NCBI GenBank assembly: GCA_036346225.1
Contig: JARFIW010000170.1
Coordinates: 10,044,501 to 10,108,500 of the forward strand
Direction of reading: 5' to 3'
Length of the DNA: 64,000 nucleotides
DNA from: Platerodrilus igneus
Taxonomy: Eukaryota > Arthropoda > Insecta > Coleoptera > Lycidae
Both the position numbers and the translations under genes were made by a program. Below are positions 46,445-58,235 of this stretch, one piece after another. Each line of letters opens with the position of its first letter. Positions within the stretch are counted from its first letter, which is position 1. The notes under the pieces were generated by a model. That model saw only the letters and a list, made by a program, of their open reading frames with translations. It was not told the DNA's origin and did no database searches.

Positions 46445-48183
46445 CTATGTTTGTCATCGGTTCTACTCTGCGTATCTAAATCCTAAACCTCTTTTTATAT
46501 GTACCCCGGCTAGCTCAGTCTAATCGACACAGAATGCCTGACGGCACGACAATAAAGAATGTTTAAACCTTTTTATATCTAACTCCTATCTGATAGAATA
46601 ATGAAAACGATAGTGAGCAAAATTTGTATAATAATCAAGAATATGTACACTTTGTATTTTAATAACTTTTTACTTTGATTTTGTATTCAAAAGTTAACCC
46701 CTGAATGAAATATTGATATTTATCTGATTACACCAAAATCATACTCCCTTAAAACCAGCAAAAATACCACTGTAATTTACTTGAAGCACTTTTGAACGTT
46801 CAAATGTTCTTTTTTCTATTTGTATAATTTCTCAAAAGATTTTTGATGACCCTTACGAATACTTCGATATAAATAATAGCAAATGTTAAAAATTGAAATA
46901 CAGTCTAATGTTAATAGAGGATAATACATCGTTGACCTGCGTTTTTTCTGCTTGTTTCTTAGAACTGTCTCTGTGTGTGGATTGTTTCCAATTTGATTCT
47001 CTGATACAGCTTTTCCCTATCAATTTGATTCTTAGCGTAGTTGCCTCAACTCCTTGACCAGAATGAATAATTAAATTTGCTGGAATTTTTCCCTTCGGAT
47101 TTATCTTAGATTTTGTTTAGTTTTATTTTAATTATTAGAATTATTTGTAGTTACTAGGAATGGCTTGGAGTTACTTGAAGTTCCTTAGAGTTACTTGGAG
47201 CCCTAAATCCTTAAATGTTAGAATTAGATTTAATTAATAATTTACCTTATGCTTTTGACAGTAAACGGCTACTGCTGTTGTATTTATTGGCACTTAAATT
47301 TTCACTTTTTATCAATAAATTATTTATTTTGATTAAGTTTAGTTTGCCTAATATTCTACGTTTTACTGACGTAGTTAGTGCCCTGGTCACAGAGATACTG
47401 ATTGTTTACGATGTCCGCATTATAAAGACTCCACCTCTTATTTGTCCTATTGGTTTCCTCGCGTGTTTGTTGATTAAGGCATTGCACTTTGCGCTATCAT
47501 TACAGGCCTTGGATTTTCTAGAAATTTCTTATGAAAACTTTTGTTAAATCGTTTCATTTCACACGTAGGCGTTTATTCTATATAGCATATCCCTCAGAAA
47601 ATCCAAGTCTATATTCCATTCTGTCACGTCCTCATATTTGTGTTTGCTGATATTCAAATTTTTATCATGTTGCCGAACGTCTGTTGTTTGTTATTTAAAA
47701 ATCCAAATATGTGGGATTTCATGTGGGTTTACAAAGTTGCAGATCACGTAGCTTCTTTTCCATTATGACGTATTTGAATGTGTTTATGCGTTAATATTTT
47801 AAATGAGATTATGTTGTAGCTAATATGCCAGGTTGTATACCTTTACCGATTGCGTGTTTATTTTAATAATCTTTGTGTTTAAAACGTTATTTTTGCGTAT
47901 TTCTTTTCAATCTTAGACTTGTATCTTTACTTTGAAACGTATTATACGATGTACACGTTATTATTCTTGCTAAATTGAATCTGGTTATTGAAGCATAAGC
48001 TTCCTTTTATGAATTAAAATTAGTTATAATTTATATACAGTGTGCTCGCTATTGACTTTATGCAAAATTGTCGATTCACTCCTATTTAATGATGGAATTG
48101 TTTGGTTTTTTTTAACGTTAATATTTCCATGTATTTTACGACCGCTATGACTTAATATACCCTTAAATTACCTTCTTATCATA

Positions 48184-48185
<2 letters not shown>
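46443..48185 (+). repeat. Module B', second copy
   Basis: Direct copy of 38,919-40,838. The 110-residue open frame at 47,215-47,547 has no counterpart preserved in B and is not considered a gene. Confidence 0.65.
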
Positions 48186-48222
<37 letters not shown>

Positions 48223-48506
48223 GTAAGTAGTATTTATATACCAATTTCAATTAGGACAAGGTTAAATATAGATATATATTTCATCCTAATATTCAGTACA
48301 CAAAGTCTACATCGGACACACCTGTTCTTCCATATATCCTAGCACTATAAGATAAATACATTATAAATAAAATTCTTTTCATACTTATTAATTAGCCTTT
48401 ACAATTTTTATACATTTTACATTTTCCTTAAATTAGAAATAATCAATATTTTGTTTCAAAGACTGATAAAAGGTAACACATAATATACAATAGAAATTTG
48501 TTACAT

Positions 48507-48766
48507 TTATAAATTATATTTTCCAAAACCAAGTGTCGCATGTTTGGGTGAGTTGGTTTTAAGCTCTATCATGGGTGCTTTCTCTTTCATGTATGGACCA
48601 ACCATGGCACGAAGAACTGCCTTATCTTCCATACCCATATCTAATATTTTTCGGAATAGTTGCTGTTTTTCGGTGTAAGTTTCTGAAGTTGCAAGGCTTT
48701 GACGTGCTGCTGACAATAGTTCAGGGTATTCGCTTAGAGTGTCCGTTAAGGAAGCAATGAGAACGT
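48507..48766 (-). CDS. Last coding exon of an unidentified conserved host gene
   Basis: On the minus strand an acceptor TTTGTTTCCAG precedes the exon at 48,766. The exon encodes about 86 residues with SLTDTLSEYPELLSAARQSL, EKQQLFRKILDMGMEDKAVL and AMVGPYMKEKAPMIELK, ending GFGKYNL and a stop at 48,507. Codon use and the helical, charged composition are those of a constrained protein, in contrast to everything around it. It joins in phase (phase 1: G + AC = Asp) to the exon at 58,974-59,240. I cannot name the family. It looks like the C-terminus of an alpha-helical cytoplasmic or nuclear protein. Confidence 0.65.
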
Positions 48767-48947
48767 CTGGAAACAAAGGATAGTTACACAACCAGTATAA
48801 TTAAAACTATTAAAAAAATTCAAGATGGTCGTGAATGTGTAGGTTATCAAAAGTGTTACGAGCAACTACTTTCATACTATGAACTAATATTGTGTAGATG
48901 GTATGTTTTTGCTTCTGTTTTGCTTACTAACACAAATTTATTTTCTA

Positions 48948-49810
48948 CGAGGTCGGACAATAAAGTAATGAGACTAATGTTATAAAAATTTTTAAAGACG
49001 TTTTTAGTTAATTACTTCAAAGTAGTTTCCTTTTGCTTTGCAATGGTTTTGCCACTGCCGGTAACATTCCTAGAACTGTTCTTCTGAAAGGTTGTCTAAG
49101 ATCATTGTTATCGCTTTTTGAACTTCTCTTTTGTTTGAAAATGGTGTTCCTAGACTGCCAATCCGATTTCTTGAAATAAAAAATCAAATGGACGAGATCT
49201 GGTAAATAAGGGGGTCGTGGTAGTACTAAAATACCTTTTGAAGTTAATAATTTCAGTGTAGACAATTCAGAATGAGTTGGCACATATTTGCACAAATTTT
49301 TTGCATGCCGAGATCCTCTGTATTTATTAGGTGTGCGGTTTCTTCATCCATATTTACTTCTCCTGTAATCATTTTCACAGTCGACCCTGCCGTACAATTT
49401 AATTTACCCTGGCTGTGTTGAGGTCTGTACGTGAGGTCGCAGGTCGTCTTTTACGCTATCGTTTTCAATGTTTGTTCTGCCTCTAATAAACATTTTGTCA
49501 TGGAAAAACTTGAGCTCTTAACAAAATCACTACCCAAAGCTTCTGAAGCTTACTCTGAATAATGGTCGGATTCTCACGCAGCTTAACGCAAAAATAAATT
49601 ACGTATTGTTATGCAATATTTCGCTATTCCATTTCCGTGACGAGCGACAGAAACACGTGCTCACTTATTACATTACGGTTCAAGGCCGAGAACTTGCAAG
49701 GAGGCGCCACCTAGATTATTACCTGTATAAAAAATCAAGATCATAGCTAGGCTGCATGTTTAACATATTTAGCGTAAAAAATTAGTCTCATTACTTTATT
49801 TACTGCTTCA
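48948..49810 (-). mobile_element. Internally deleted mariner-like transposon
   Basis: Terminal inverted repeats of about 30 bp (CGAGGTCGGACAATAAAGTAATGAGACTAAT at the left, a diverged partner ending ...TGCTTCA at the right) are each flanked by TA. The minus strand encodes mariner pieces: SVKDDLRP near 49,440, EDLGMQKICAN near 49,300, then directly GILVLPRPPYLPDL at about 49,200 and QNHCKAKGNYFE at the end. The segment with the first two catalytic aspartates is deleted, and the third site (usually PDLAPxD) is lost. At 863 bp it is shorter than the usual ~1.3 kb, and it is inactive. Confidence 0.85.
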
Positions 49811-50329
49811 TATATCAATGATATTTAATCTAGATTCAAAGCGTTACAGATAACTAAAGTTAGTAACATATACCTGTCATATTTGAATGGTATATTACTG
49901 TTACTAGGATCGGCAGGTGTTTTTCAAAAAGGTACTAAACAAGTCTAAAGCAGTATTTATTTCCAAAATTTTACCAAACTGAAACATATTTAAGTTTCTA
50001 GTTGAAATCTCATACAAATAAAAAATCTAAACTAGTCGACCACCAGTTGTAACTATTCTCAAAATCAAGTAAAAGTTGTAACAAATTGTAACGCGTTGCG
50101 TTATTGTAGTTAAAAATAAGGTGTAGTGTGTCTATTTTGGTATTAACACAATGAGTTTTGCTATCAAGGACGCACCTTATATACTAAAAAGTTTCAAAGT
50201 AGATAATGGCAGTGAACGTCGATATATAATTTCTTCTTAACAGAATTCTAACATTAATAATTGCATAGAAAAAGGCAACAACTTTAATAAGTTTTATGAA
50301 AGTAATGGTATATTTTCTTTAAAATACTC
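49811..50329. other. Intron spacer without recognisable feature
   Basis: AT-rich intronic sequence between mariner and the minisatellite. Confidence 0.4.
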
Positions 50330-51835
50330 ACTCAACCCACTCAACTCACTCAAATCAAATCGCTCAACTCGCTCAACCCACTCACCCCACTCAACCCACT
50401 CGACTCACTCGACTCACTCGACTCACTCGACTCACTCGACTCACTCGACTCACTCGACTCACTCGACTCACTCGACTCACTCGACTCACTCGACTCACTC
50501 GACTCACTCGACCCACTCGACTCACTCGACTCACTCGACTCACTCGACTCATTCGACCCACCAGCCCCGCCCGCCCCACCCAACCCACCCGACCCACCCG
50601 ACCAACTCCACCCACACAACCCACCCGACCCACTCGCCCCACTCGGCTTACTTGATTTACTCGATTCACTCGACTCACTCGACTCACTCGACTCACTCGA
50701 CTCATTCGACTCACACGACTCACTCGACTCACTCGACTCAATCGACTCGCTCGACTCACTCGACTCACTCAACTCACTCGACTCACTCGACTCACTCGAC
50801 TCACTCGACTCACTCGACTCACTCGACTCATTCGACCCATTCGACTCACACAACTCACACGACTCACTCGACTCACTCGACTCACTTGACTCACTCGACT
50901 TACTCGACTCACTCGACTCACTCGACTCGCTCGACTCGCTCGACTCACTCGACTCACTCGACTCCCTCGACTCACTTGACTCACTCGACTCATTTGACTT
51001 ACTCGACTCACTCGACTCACACGACTCACTCAACTCACTCAACTCACTCAACTCACTCAACTCACTCAACTCACTCAACTCACTCAACTAACGCAACTCA
51101 TTCAGCTCACTCAACTCACTCAACGCACTCAACAAACTCAACTCACTCAACTCACTCAACGCAACGCACTCAATTCAACTCACTCAACTCACTCAACTCA
51201 CTCAACTCACTCAACTCACTCAACTCACTCAACTCACTCAACTACTCAACTCATTTAACTCGCTCAACTCACTCAACTCACTCAACTCACTCAACTCACT
51301 CAACTCACTCAACTCACTCAACTCACTCAACTCACTCAACTCACTCAACTCACTCAACTCACTCAACTCACTCAACCCACTCAACTCACTCAACTCACTC
51401 AACTCACTCAACTCACTCAACTCACTCAACTCACTCAACTCACTCAACTCACTCAACTCACTCAACTCACTCAACTCACTCAACTCACTCAACTCACTCA
51501 ACTCACTCAACTCACTCAACTCACTCAACCCACTCAACTCACTTAACTCACTCAACTCACTCAACTTATTCAACTCACTCAACTCACTCAATTTACCCAA
51601 CTCATTCAATTCACTCAACTCATTCAATTCGCTCAACTCACTCAACTCACTCAACTACTCAACTCATTCAACCCACTCAACTCACTTAACGCACTCAACT
51701 CACTCAACTCACTCAACTCACTCAACTCACTCAACTCACTCAACTCACTCAACTCACTCAACTCACTTAACTCACTTAACTCACTCAACTCACTCAACTC
51801 ACTCAACTCACCCAACTCGCTCAACTCGAAATATA
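50330..51835. repeat. 1.5-kb minisatellite of a 9-bp unit in two variant blocks
   Basis: The unit is ACTCACTCG in the first block (about 50,390-51,015) and ACTCACTCA in the second (51,016-51,830), with point variants and a ~70-bp C-rich patch (CCAGCCCCGCC..., 50,560-50,640) inside the first block. A 9-bp period leaves all frames open, giving long Thr-His-Ser, Ser-Glu-Leu/Ser or Ser-Arg-Val frames that are not genes. It lies in the intron of the minus-strand host gene. Confidence 0.95.
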
Positions 51836-52809
51836 TATTGAAACACGTAGAATGTATTAATCATTAACTAGGACAGGAAATATGCTGAGACATGTTTACA
51901 GAAAAGGCGCATTAAACTGCCATCGACTGTCTATTTAGAAAAGGAAATGTCGAGCAGAAATTATGATAAAAGGTGTGAGAAAATGCAACGTAGTTTGTGC
52001 CCCTTACGACATAGTGGCTAAGCACGTACTAGTCACGCGGACGAAGAATGACGTCATAAAGGGATGATACAAATTTGGTTAAAATAGAAACATATACGCC
52101 AAAGTTAATATAATTTTTGGCAAAATTAGAAATAAAGTAAATTGTTGCTTGCAATCTTCATAGGAACGCTGCCAAACAAACTCTTAAACGTCTGTTTAAG
52201 AAGTTGAAGGCGATTTGCCTCCAACCGTTCGATTGTATAAAGCTTTGCGAAACTTTTTACATTCCATGTGAGGTAGCCATGCATTCGGGACGGAATAACG
52301 GAAAACTCCTCATACTCAAGCTTCCGGCGTATCTCCGATGCGAAACTGGAAAAACGATTTTGAAAAATGATCGTCTATCATTGTTTCAGGAGTGCCGTGT
52401 CTGAAAATTAATCATGAAACCTTTTTCGCCAGGATCACACGCATATTCCATTGCAATATCGTTACTGTTTCTTTCTCAAATTGATATATTCTCTTAACTT
52501 TGCTCTATCACCTTTGGTTCTCTATAATACAGGGTAGTGTAAAATGGGGTACTACATTGTAAAGGGGCACTGCCCTTCGAGGTGGAAGAAGCGCGGGTAA
52601 AAGGGTTTTGATCTACTTTATCATCCCGTCAAGTTTAAAATGGGGGCACGTAATCGAAGAGTTTTTCATTAACGTGTTACGTGTTAAAAGAATTAATTCG
52701 TAACATGCCTTTCTTTTATTGGATGTTCGAGTTTCTATCTTTTATATTTATTAGATCTGTTGTTTTTGAATAAAGGTAAACGCGTTCCTTTGTTTCTTAA
52801 GTCCGGCAC
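51836..52809. other. Intron sequence, no feature recognised
   Basis: A short frame at 52,204-52,404 has mixed composition but no motif. Confidence 0.4.
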
Positions 52810-53205
52810 TGGATATTTTATAAATTATTATTTATATTGCAAGAATAAATGGTTTTAATGTGCACAAATACGTTAAGGCACCCTCACAAATTGAACGTAA
52901 GGCAACGACCCATTTAAATAAGCGTTGGAGCGATAAAAGTAATTACTCGAACCACTTCAAAACCGGAATTTACAAAAGCGACTGGCTTTTGGAGAGATCG
53001 TCATCGGGTTTGTTTCGATGTAGTGCTTGAGTTTCTCGTTTCTACCTTCTCTTACCTTTTCTTTAAAGCACTACAGCTATTATCGGCAAGCAACGTCACT
53101 AAATCTCTTAAAAGCTTAACAGTCAGGACTCTGAGATGCTGGTTTCGCTGTAAGAAGGCATGAACCGTAAGTGATATCTTTGTAACTGATAGATAGAAGT
53201 TTGTG
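52810..53205 (+). repeat. Direct repeat, first copy
   Basis: It matches 57,758-58,235 in the same orientation. Both share ATATTTTATAAATTATTAT, AATAAATGGTTxTAAT, TACGTTAAGGxACCCT, GTAATTACxCGAACCxCTTC and GTTTCTCGTxxCTA. Possibly a non-autonomous element family. It is not flanked by visible inverted repeats. Confidence 0.7.
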
Positions 53206-54997
53206 TTATTAAACTTTAATAATTAATTAAGTAAGCGACTAGGGAACGGTAACAACGGCGCCTAAGGTGGTGAGTTTTCTAAGATATAATATCGCTAGTT
53301 GATTATATAACGTCAAGGTTGGCTTATTTCTATTAATAAAAAATTTAGCGATTGCATTATGAACTACCTATAATAACCTATTATAAATTGTGGATGTACT
53401 TATTGTGTTTGTTAAAATTTAAATATTATCTTTGCAAACATGACACAATAAATACTTGATTTGTGTGGGATAAATATTACTGTCTGAACGTAAAACATAA
53501 ATCCTATTCTGAGCTAGAAAATATCTTTAATTTTCGTAACTAAGCGGATTCTCCTAAGTACTAATATTTATCGTAAAGCTTGTGAGCTTTGGAATAAATC
53601 GCACGCAATCTCAAGTGATTTGCTTTTACAATAAACTCCAAAACTTATTGCAAATTATTTAAAATAACAAAGTATATGTAATTTTCCCGTATTGAGACAG
53701 TTTTTTTTAAAGTAATAATTATTGTTTGAACTTTTAATAATGTTAGTGATTTAAAATTTTTCAGTGTTTTGCAAATTCCTTAACTTGATTTATTTCTTTC
53801 TCGATGTAAAGCTTTAAAATTTTGTATCCAATGACGCTTTCAAATTTCGCGTTTAGTGCGTTACCTATAAATAATTTATTTTTGAAAGTACTCTTGTGTA
53901 GATTAACTTATTTTGAAATACAACGATGGTTGTCTTAATAATTACTTATAAACGATTTGGACACATCGGCAATTTGCCTTTGTTGAAAAAATTTTGTTTT
54001 TTTGCATTTAAGTATACTCATGGTTTATGTTCATTTCCGTAGGATGTATACTTGTAATTTTTAACAAGTTTTTACAGTAATTTTTATTTATTTATTTATT
54101 ATTTTAATGTTTAATGATCATTCTTTTTTCGTTTCAATAGTAAAATATTTATTTAAATAGTTTTTGATTTTCTTTTGCATGTTTTTTAACTTATTGATTT
54201 AACCTGTCTTTAGATAATTTTTTATTTTTTGAATTACCAAAAAAACTTGTGAGTTGACTTTTGTTAAAGATTTTTTTCGAAAATTAGACTAAAACCTAAA
54301 TTTAAAAACGAAAGAAGTTAGTTTTGAACCTGAAAAATTAGCTTTAATTTATACAAAGTGACACGGGATATTATTTAATATATCTATAAACTTTTAAGAT
54401 CGTGATGGTTAACCTCAAGGGAAGTGGCATATAAAAGGCCTAAAACTGTTTACCGATATTTTTTTAAAATGATCTTTTATTACATTATATATTTATATTT
54501 ATTACATTATATTTATTATATATTATACATTTATTATATTATATATTCTATACCTCTAATATCTGTTGTTCCCATTACTCGTTTTTTCTCATTATCTCTT
54601 CTTGAAAACCTATTCTACTTTTGATATTTAAATAAGTTAAACACTTCTGTTTTTAAATTTCTGCGTTCTTTTGCAATTTGATTCCAAATATTTTTGTTTC
54701 TATGACTGATTTTTTCATCTGTACAATATACTTTTAACTTTTTTCGCTCCTTAGGTATTTAAAGTATCTTTACTAATTTCTCTAATCTTTTCTCGGTTGC
54801 TATTTTCTCTACACCCCCTCCCATGAATGTTATATCTTTGGCACGAATAACGAAATAAATCTTTAGAACCTGTTGGAGTTGATGTTGCGTTGGTGCTTTC
54901 CAAATAAGGTAAAAATGATGGTTGGCAACCATACTTATATTGAAAAAAATCATCAATATTCGCAGTTGCAAAAACAGAAAATTTATGTTTATGGAAT
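53206..54997. other. Very AT-rich intron sequence, no gene recognised
   Basis: Long T-rich tracts and TATTA-type runs (54,475-54,550). Short frames are compositional. Confidence 0.5.
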
Positions 54998-55328
54998 ACA
55001 AAGTAAAAAAAATTAATGGCAAAAGAATCAAATTCAGCCACGAGGGCATCCTGTTGACGCGTTTCGCTCTAATTGGGGCTCATCAGGACAGGAGTAGCGA
55101 AGTTGTAATATTTAATACACACATTATGGGAAATACGGCATTACCTAGTTCACAATTTGTGTCTTCGTGGCGTTTCACTTGACATCGCAGGTTTTAGCAA
55201 CAGTCGGCACAGAGGAGAGCCGGTTCAACTTGCTTATCCTTTAGATTAAAACTTTGGGCTTTGGAAAAAGGCAGGATGCCTTCGTGGCTGAATTTGAGTC
55301 CCTTGCCATTACTTTTTTTTTTACTTTA
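54998..55328. mobile_element. MITE-like element with ~55-bp terminal inverted repeats
   Basis: The left end (AAAGTAAAAAAAATTAATGGCAA, then ATTCAGCCACGAGGGCATCC) is inverted at the right end (GGATGCCTTCGTGGCTGAAT, then TTGCCATTACTTT). It is about 330 bp and non-coding. Confidence 0.75.
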
Positions 55329-55376
55329 TATATATAAATATAGGTATATAAGTTGGATTAATGAGCCTTAAATTAA

Positions 55377-55561
55377 TACAAAGTAAAAAGGAATTATTGG
55401 CACGTTACTCAAGTTTAGCCACGAAAACACGAAGACAAAATTGTGAGCTAGGTGATGCTGCACTTCCCATAAGGTGTCTGTATTAAATATTACAACCTTG
55501 CTACCCCTTTCCTGATAAGCCCCAATTAGAGCAAAACGCGTCGACAGGATGCCCTCGTGGC

Positions 55562-55570
<9 letters not shown>
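55377..55570. mobile_element. Second, partial copy of the MITE in inverted orientation
   Basis: The stretch 55,417-55,565 is the reverse complement of 55,038-55,173 at high similarity (for example TTAATACAG/ACAC, TAATTGGGGCT, CACGAGGGCATCC). The two copies face each other and could form a large hairpin. Confidence 0.75.

Positions 55571-55610
<40 letters not shown>
55565..55610. repeat. (AT)n microsatellite
   Basis: About 23 AT dinucleotides between the MITE copy and the LINE fragment. Confidence 0.95.
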
Positions 55611-55611
<1 letters not shown>

Positions 55612-55612
<1 letters not shown>

Positions 55613-56600
55613 TTCTCTCCAAACTTTGAACCAAAACACAAATCATACTTCATAACCTACTTCACGCTCTCCCAAAGTCAGTCCAACTCACCAATCCAAC
55701 ACGAAGACTAATCATTAACCACATTATAATTTTCTTGGCTCCCGTTTACACCCCCCTCCTCCAGACGTACGCTCAACACCATCATAAGACTGTTTCTACT
55801 TTACACTTCAAGAGCGTACAGAACCACCTACACAGCGTCCTTGTATACCCTGCTTCAAAACCCTCCGATCAAAATCCAACTAAACTCCTCACTCCAAATC
55901 CGAAACCAAACATAACCTACCAATCATCCTACAAGATAAAACACTTCACTATGACGAATACTGTACTCTCCCCAAAACTGACATAAAATCTTGCATACAT
56001 AACTCCCTACTCCATTCCTGGCAAGATCTTTGGTCCCACTCCACCACCAGCAGATATATATTTGATATCTTCCCTGACATCACAAACATCCCTCCACATA
56101 TTCCTTTCTCTAATCCTCCTACAATGCAATTTTTGTCCGGATATGGTAACTTCCGTAATAAACTTCATAAATTTCATTTAACTCCTTTCCTTCACTGTCC
56201 TTTCAACAACCAATCTCTAGAAACCCCACAACACCTGATATACTCCTGTCCCCTAACCTCTCTACTACAAATCAACCTCAAGCAATCTACAAACTTTGAC
56301 CCGTTCTTCCCACTTCCTAACATAAATTTCCTAGTCACTAACTACCCTCAAGAATTCAACCATTTTCTAAATGAAATCCTTTTAACCAAACCTACCACCC
56401 ACAACCAGCGGCACTAACACACTTAATATACACTCTTTCAATTCACTACCACATCACACTTACACTCGCACTATGCACACAATCAGCACCACTTCACGTG
56501 CACAGTCGGCGACTAAGGTAGGGGCACAAATCCCCCCTTACCAGAACTTCAAAAACCCCAGTTGTCAAGTTATAGTCCACAACAATAAATTAATTTAGCT
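55612..56600 (+). pseudogene. LINE 3' end (post-RT C-terminus and 3' UTR)
   Basis: Around 56,010-56,100 one frame reads SWQDLWSHSTTSRYIFDIFP, then 56,124-56,417 encodes MQFLSGYGNFRNKLHKFHLT and ETPQHLIYSCPL before a stop. The W..W..S.tsR.iF.ifPD, FLsGhG.f and HLi..CP order is the C-terminal zinc-knuckle end of I/R1/jockey-group LINEs. The 3' UTR ends near 56,600 in ATCTATCTATATCT repeats, a simple-repeat tail. Strongly 5'-truncated. Confidence 0.7.
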
Positions 56601-56719
56601 ATCTATCTATATCTTTCTCTTATCAATTTTTGATGTCTTTGGGTCGAGTATGTATAATATTGAGAATAGCAGGGTGTGTATTATTTTTGTTTATTTGTGT
56701 TAGTCAGGCGGTTCTTCAG

Positions 56720-56985
56720 ACTGGCGGCACCGTTGTGGAGTTGGTATGCGGGTGACTACTATGCCGAATGTTTCGGGTTCAAATCCCGACATGGTCTGCT
56801 TGAAAAATACGCCCTCGTTCGAATGAGAGGTAAAATAAAAATCCCGTGTGTGTTGTCACGCACGCTAAAGATCCCTACCTTGCTTGAAACAGCAAGGGTT
56901 CGGCAAAATTCAAAATTACCAGATAAAAAACCGTTTCCTAGACAGTGTAGAACCTTCGGGTGGAGCATTGGAAAATCAAATGTAG
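56720..56985 (+). mobile_element. tRNA-derived SINE (second copy)
   Basis: A tRNA-like head (GTTGTGGAGTTGGTATGCGG as A-box region, and B-box GGGTTCAAATCCCG at 56,775-56,788) is followed by the same body as the SINE at 18,708-18,968 (CGTGTGTGTTGTCACGCACG, AAAGATCCCTACCTTGCTTG, CAAGGGTTCGGCAAAATTC, ACCTTCGGGTGGA). This copy keeps the tRNA part. Peptide frames overlapping both SINEs are incidental. Confidence 0.8.
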
Positions 56986-57757
56986 GGTCCTTATCTCTTC
57001 CTGTTCTTTTTATTTGGAGGTATTTCTGTCTCTCTCGCTTCTATAGGACGCTTCCCCGAAAACTTTTTTATATTCCATTGTCTCTTTTTCCATTTGATTT
57101 TCTTCCAACGAGCCTGTCTTAAATCTCAAAGACTACCACATGTCACATAACAGTGGTGCTCCTACTCTCTGAGCTATTGATTCCATTTTGGCGAGTTGAG
57201 TGGCACTTTTCTATACGCTTCATCTCCATCTTTTGCTTAATGCGAGTCCTTCTTATTCTATCTTTGCCTTGGAAGCTACTATGGTACCCAACTGATTCCC
57301 ACCACATTCTTTTAATACCTTTCTTTGAATCTATATACCTTTTCTTTTTTGTTAGTCGCCATAAGGTTTGGGGATCAGACAAACCACGACACTGTCCCGT
57401 GTGCGGACCTCATTTTGTGCTATGCGTAGCCACTGTTCTTACATTTATCGGTAGCGGTGTTCTTGTTGTCAATTTGTTTGTCGATCGCATATTTTATCAA
57501 CTCCACACCTGGGGTCAGGCAATTCTGTAGTCACGATAAGTTGGCCCATTGTGCGTTTAACAGGAATGATATCGTTTCACGAACCTTCATTTTTGGCAAA
57601 CGAGAATTACCTTTAAACGGTTCTACGGGATCACCGTTTGAATTTAGTTTTAAATATATCGATACCTTTGTTATAGAACTTCATTCTTGAGGTTATCTTT
57701 AAAAATTATCTTGGGATTTTACCTTTATCTTGGAATTACATTTAAGTATTATATTGG
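56986..57757. other. Intron sequence without recognised gene
   Basis: T/C-rich sequence with open frames on both strands (57,143-57,382 minus is Lys/Arg-rich). No motif allowed an assignment. Confidence 0.35.
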
Positions 57758-58235
57758 CATGTATATTTTATAAATTATTATTCATACTGTAAGAATTAAA
57801 TGGTTATAATATGCATAGGTACGTTAAGGTACCCTAGGGTATTTTTACCGCTCTCGTGGGATAAACGCACCAAAAGTGACGGCATTCTCTAGTCTAATTA
57901 GATCTAAGGCATCAGCCGATTTGAATAAGCCAATCTCATGAAGGACTAGTACGTGCTGGGAAAGCAGAGGTAATTACGCGAACCGCTTCAGTACTGGAAT
58001 TCAGGGAAGCAAAAGTTTTCGGACAGGTCGTTATCGTGTCTGTTTTAACACAGTGCTCGCGTTTCTCGTCCCTATCTTATCTTACCGTTTTACTTTCGGG
58101 CACTATAGAGATTACCGGCAATCAATATCATCATATAATCTGCTGAAAATTGAACCACCAAGTTCTTGAGAAGTTGATTCCGCTGCAGGAAGTCATAAAC
58201 CGCGAGTGATAAAACTTTTAAAACTGGTAGGCAGA
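57758..58235 (+). repeat. Direct repeat, second copy
   Basis: Direct copy of 52,810-53,205, longer by about 80 bp of internal insertions (for example near 57,840-57,910). Confidence 0.7.

Larger units (their letters stand above)
38884..48220 (+). repeat. Module array B-A-spacer-A'-B' bounded by AT microsatellites
   Basis: B (38,919-40,838) and B' (46,443-48,185) are direct copies, sharing for example GGCTAGCTCA..CACGACAATAAA, TTATACGATGTACAC and GTGGAATTGTTT near the end. A (40,870-42,960) and A' (44,337-46,410) are direct copies, sharing TTTAGACCAGGGTAGAAAATTAA, AGTGCACTTAGAAAAG, AAAGGGGTG..AGATGCTCCCTTT and TTAACGTTGATGTTTGTGG. (AT)n tracts sit at 38,884-38,918, 40,839-40,869, 46,411-46,442 and 48,186-48,220, with shorter ones near 42,960 and 44,333. 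No coding potential was found in any module. Confidence 0.8.

Noticed and set aside
47215..47547. 110-residue Leu-rich frame as a membrane protein gene
   Set aside because: It lies in repeat module B' and is not preserved in the direct copy B; the composition is AT-driven.
50350..51689. Long open frames encoding Thr-His-Ser, Ser-Glu-Ser/Leu or Ser-Arg-Val repeats
   Set aside because: Produced by the 9-bp minisatellite, whose period is a multiple of three; open in several frames on both strands.
56676..57122. 148-residue frame over the SINE
   Set aside because: Coincides with the tRNA-derived SINE body. The same peptide-like frame appears over the other SINE at 18,654-18,920, so it is an incidental frame.
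52810..58235. LTR retrotransposon with the direct-repeat pair as LTRs
   Set aside because: No gag-pol, primer site or polypurine tract between them; the interior consists of unrelated insertions.
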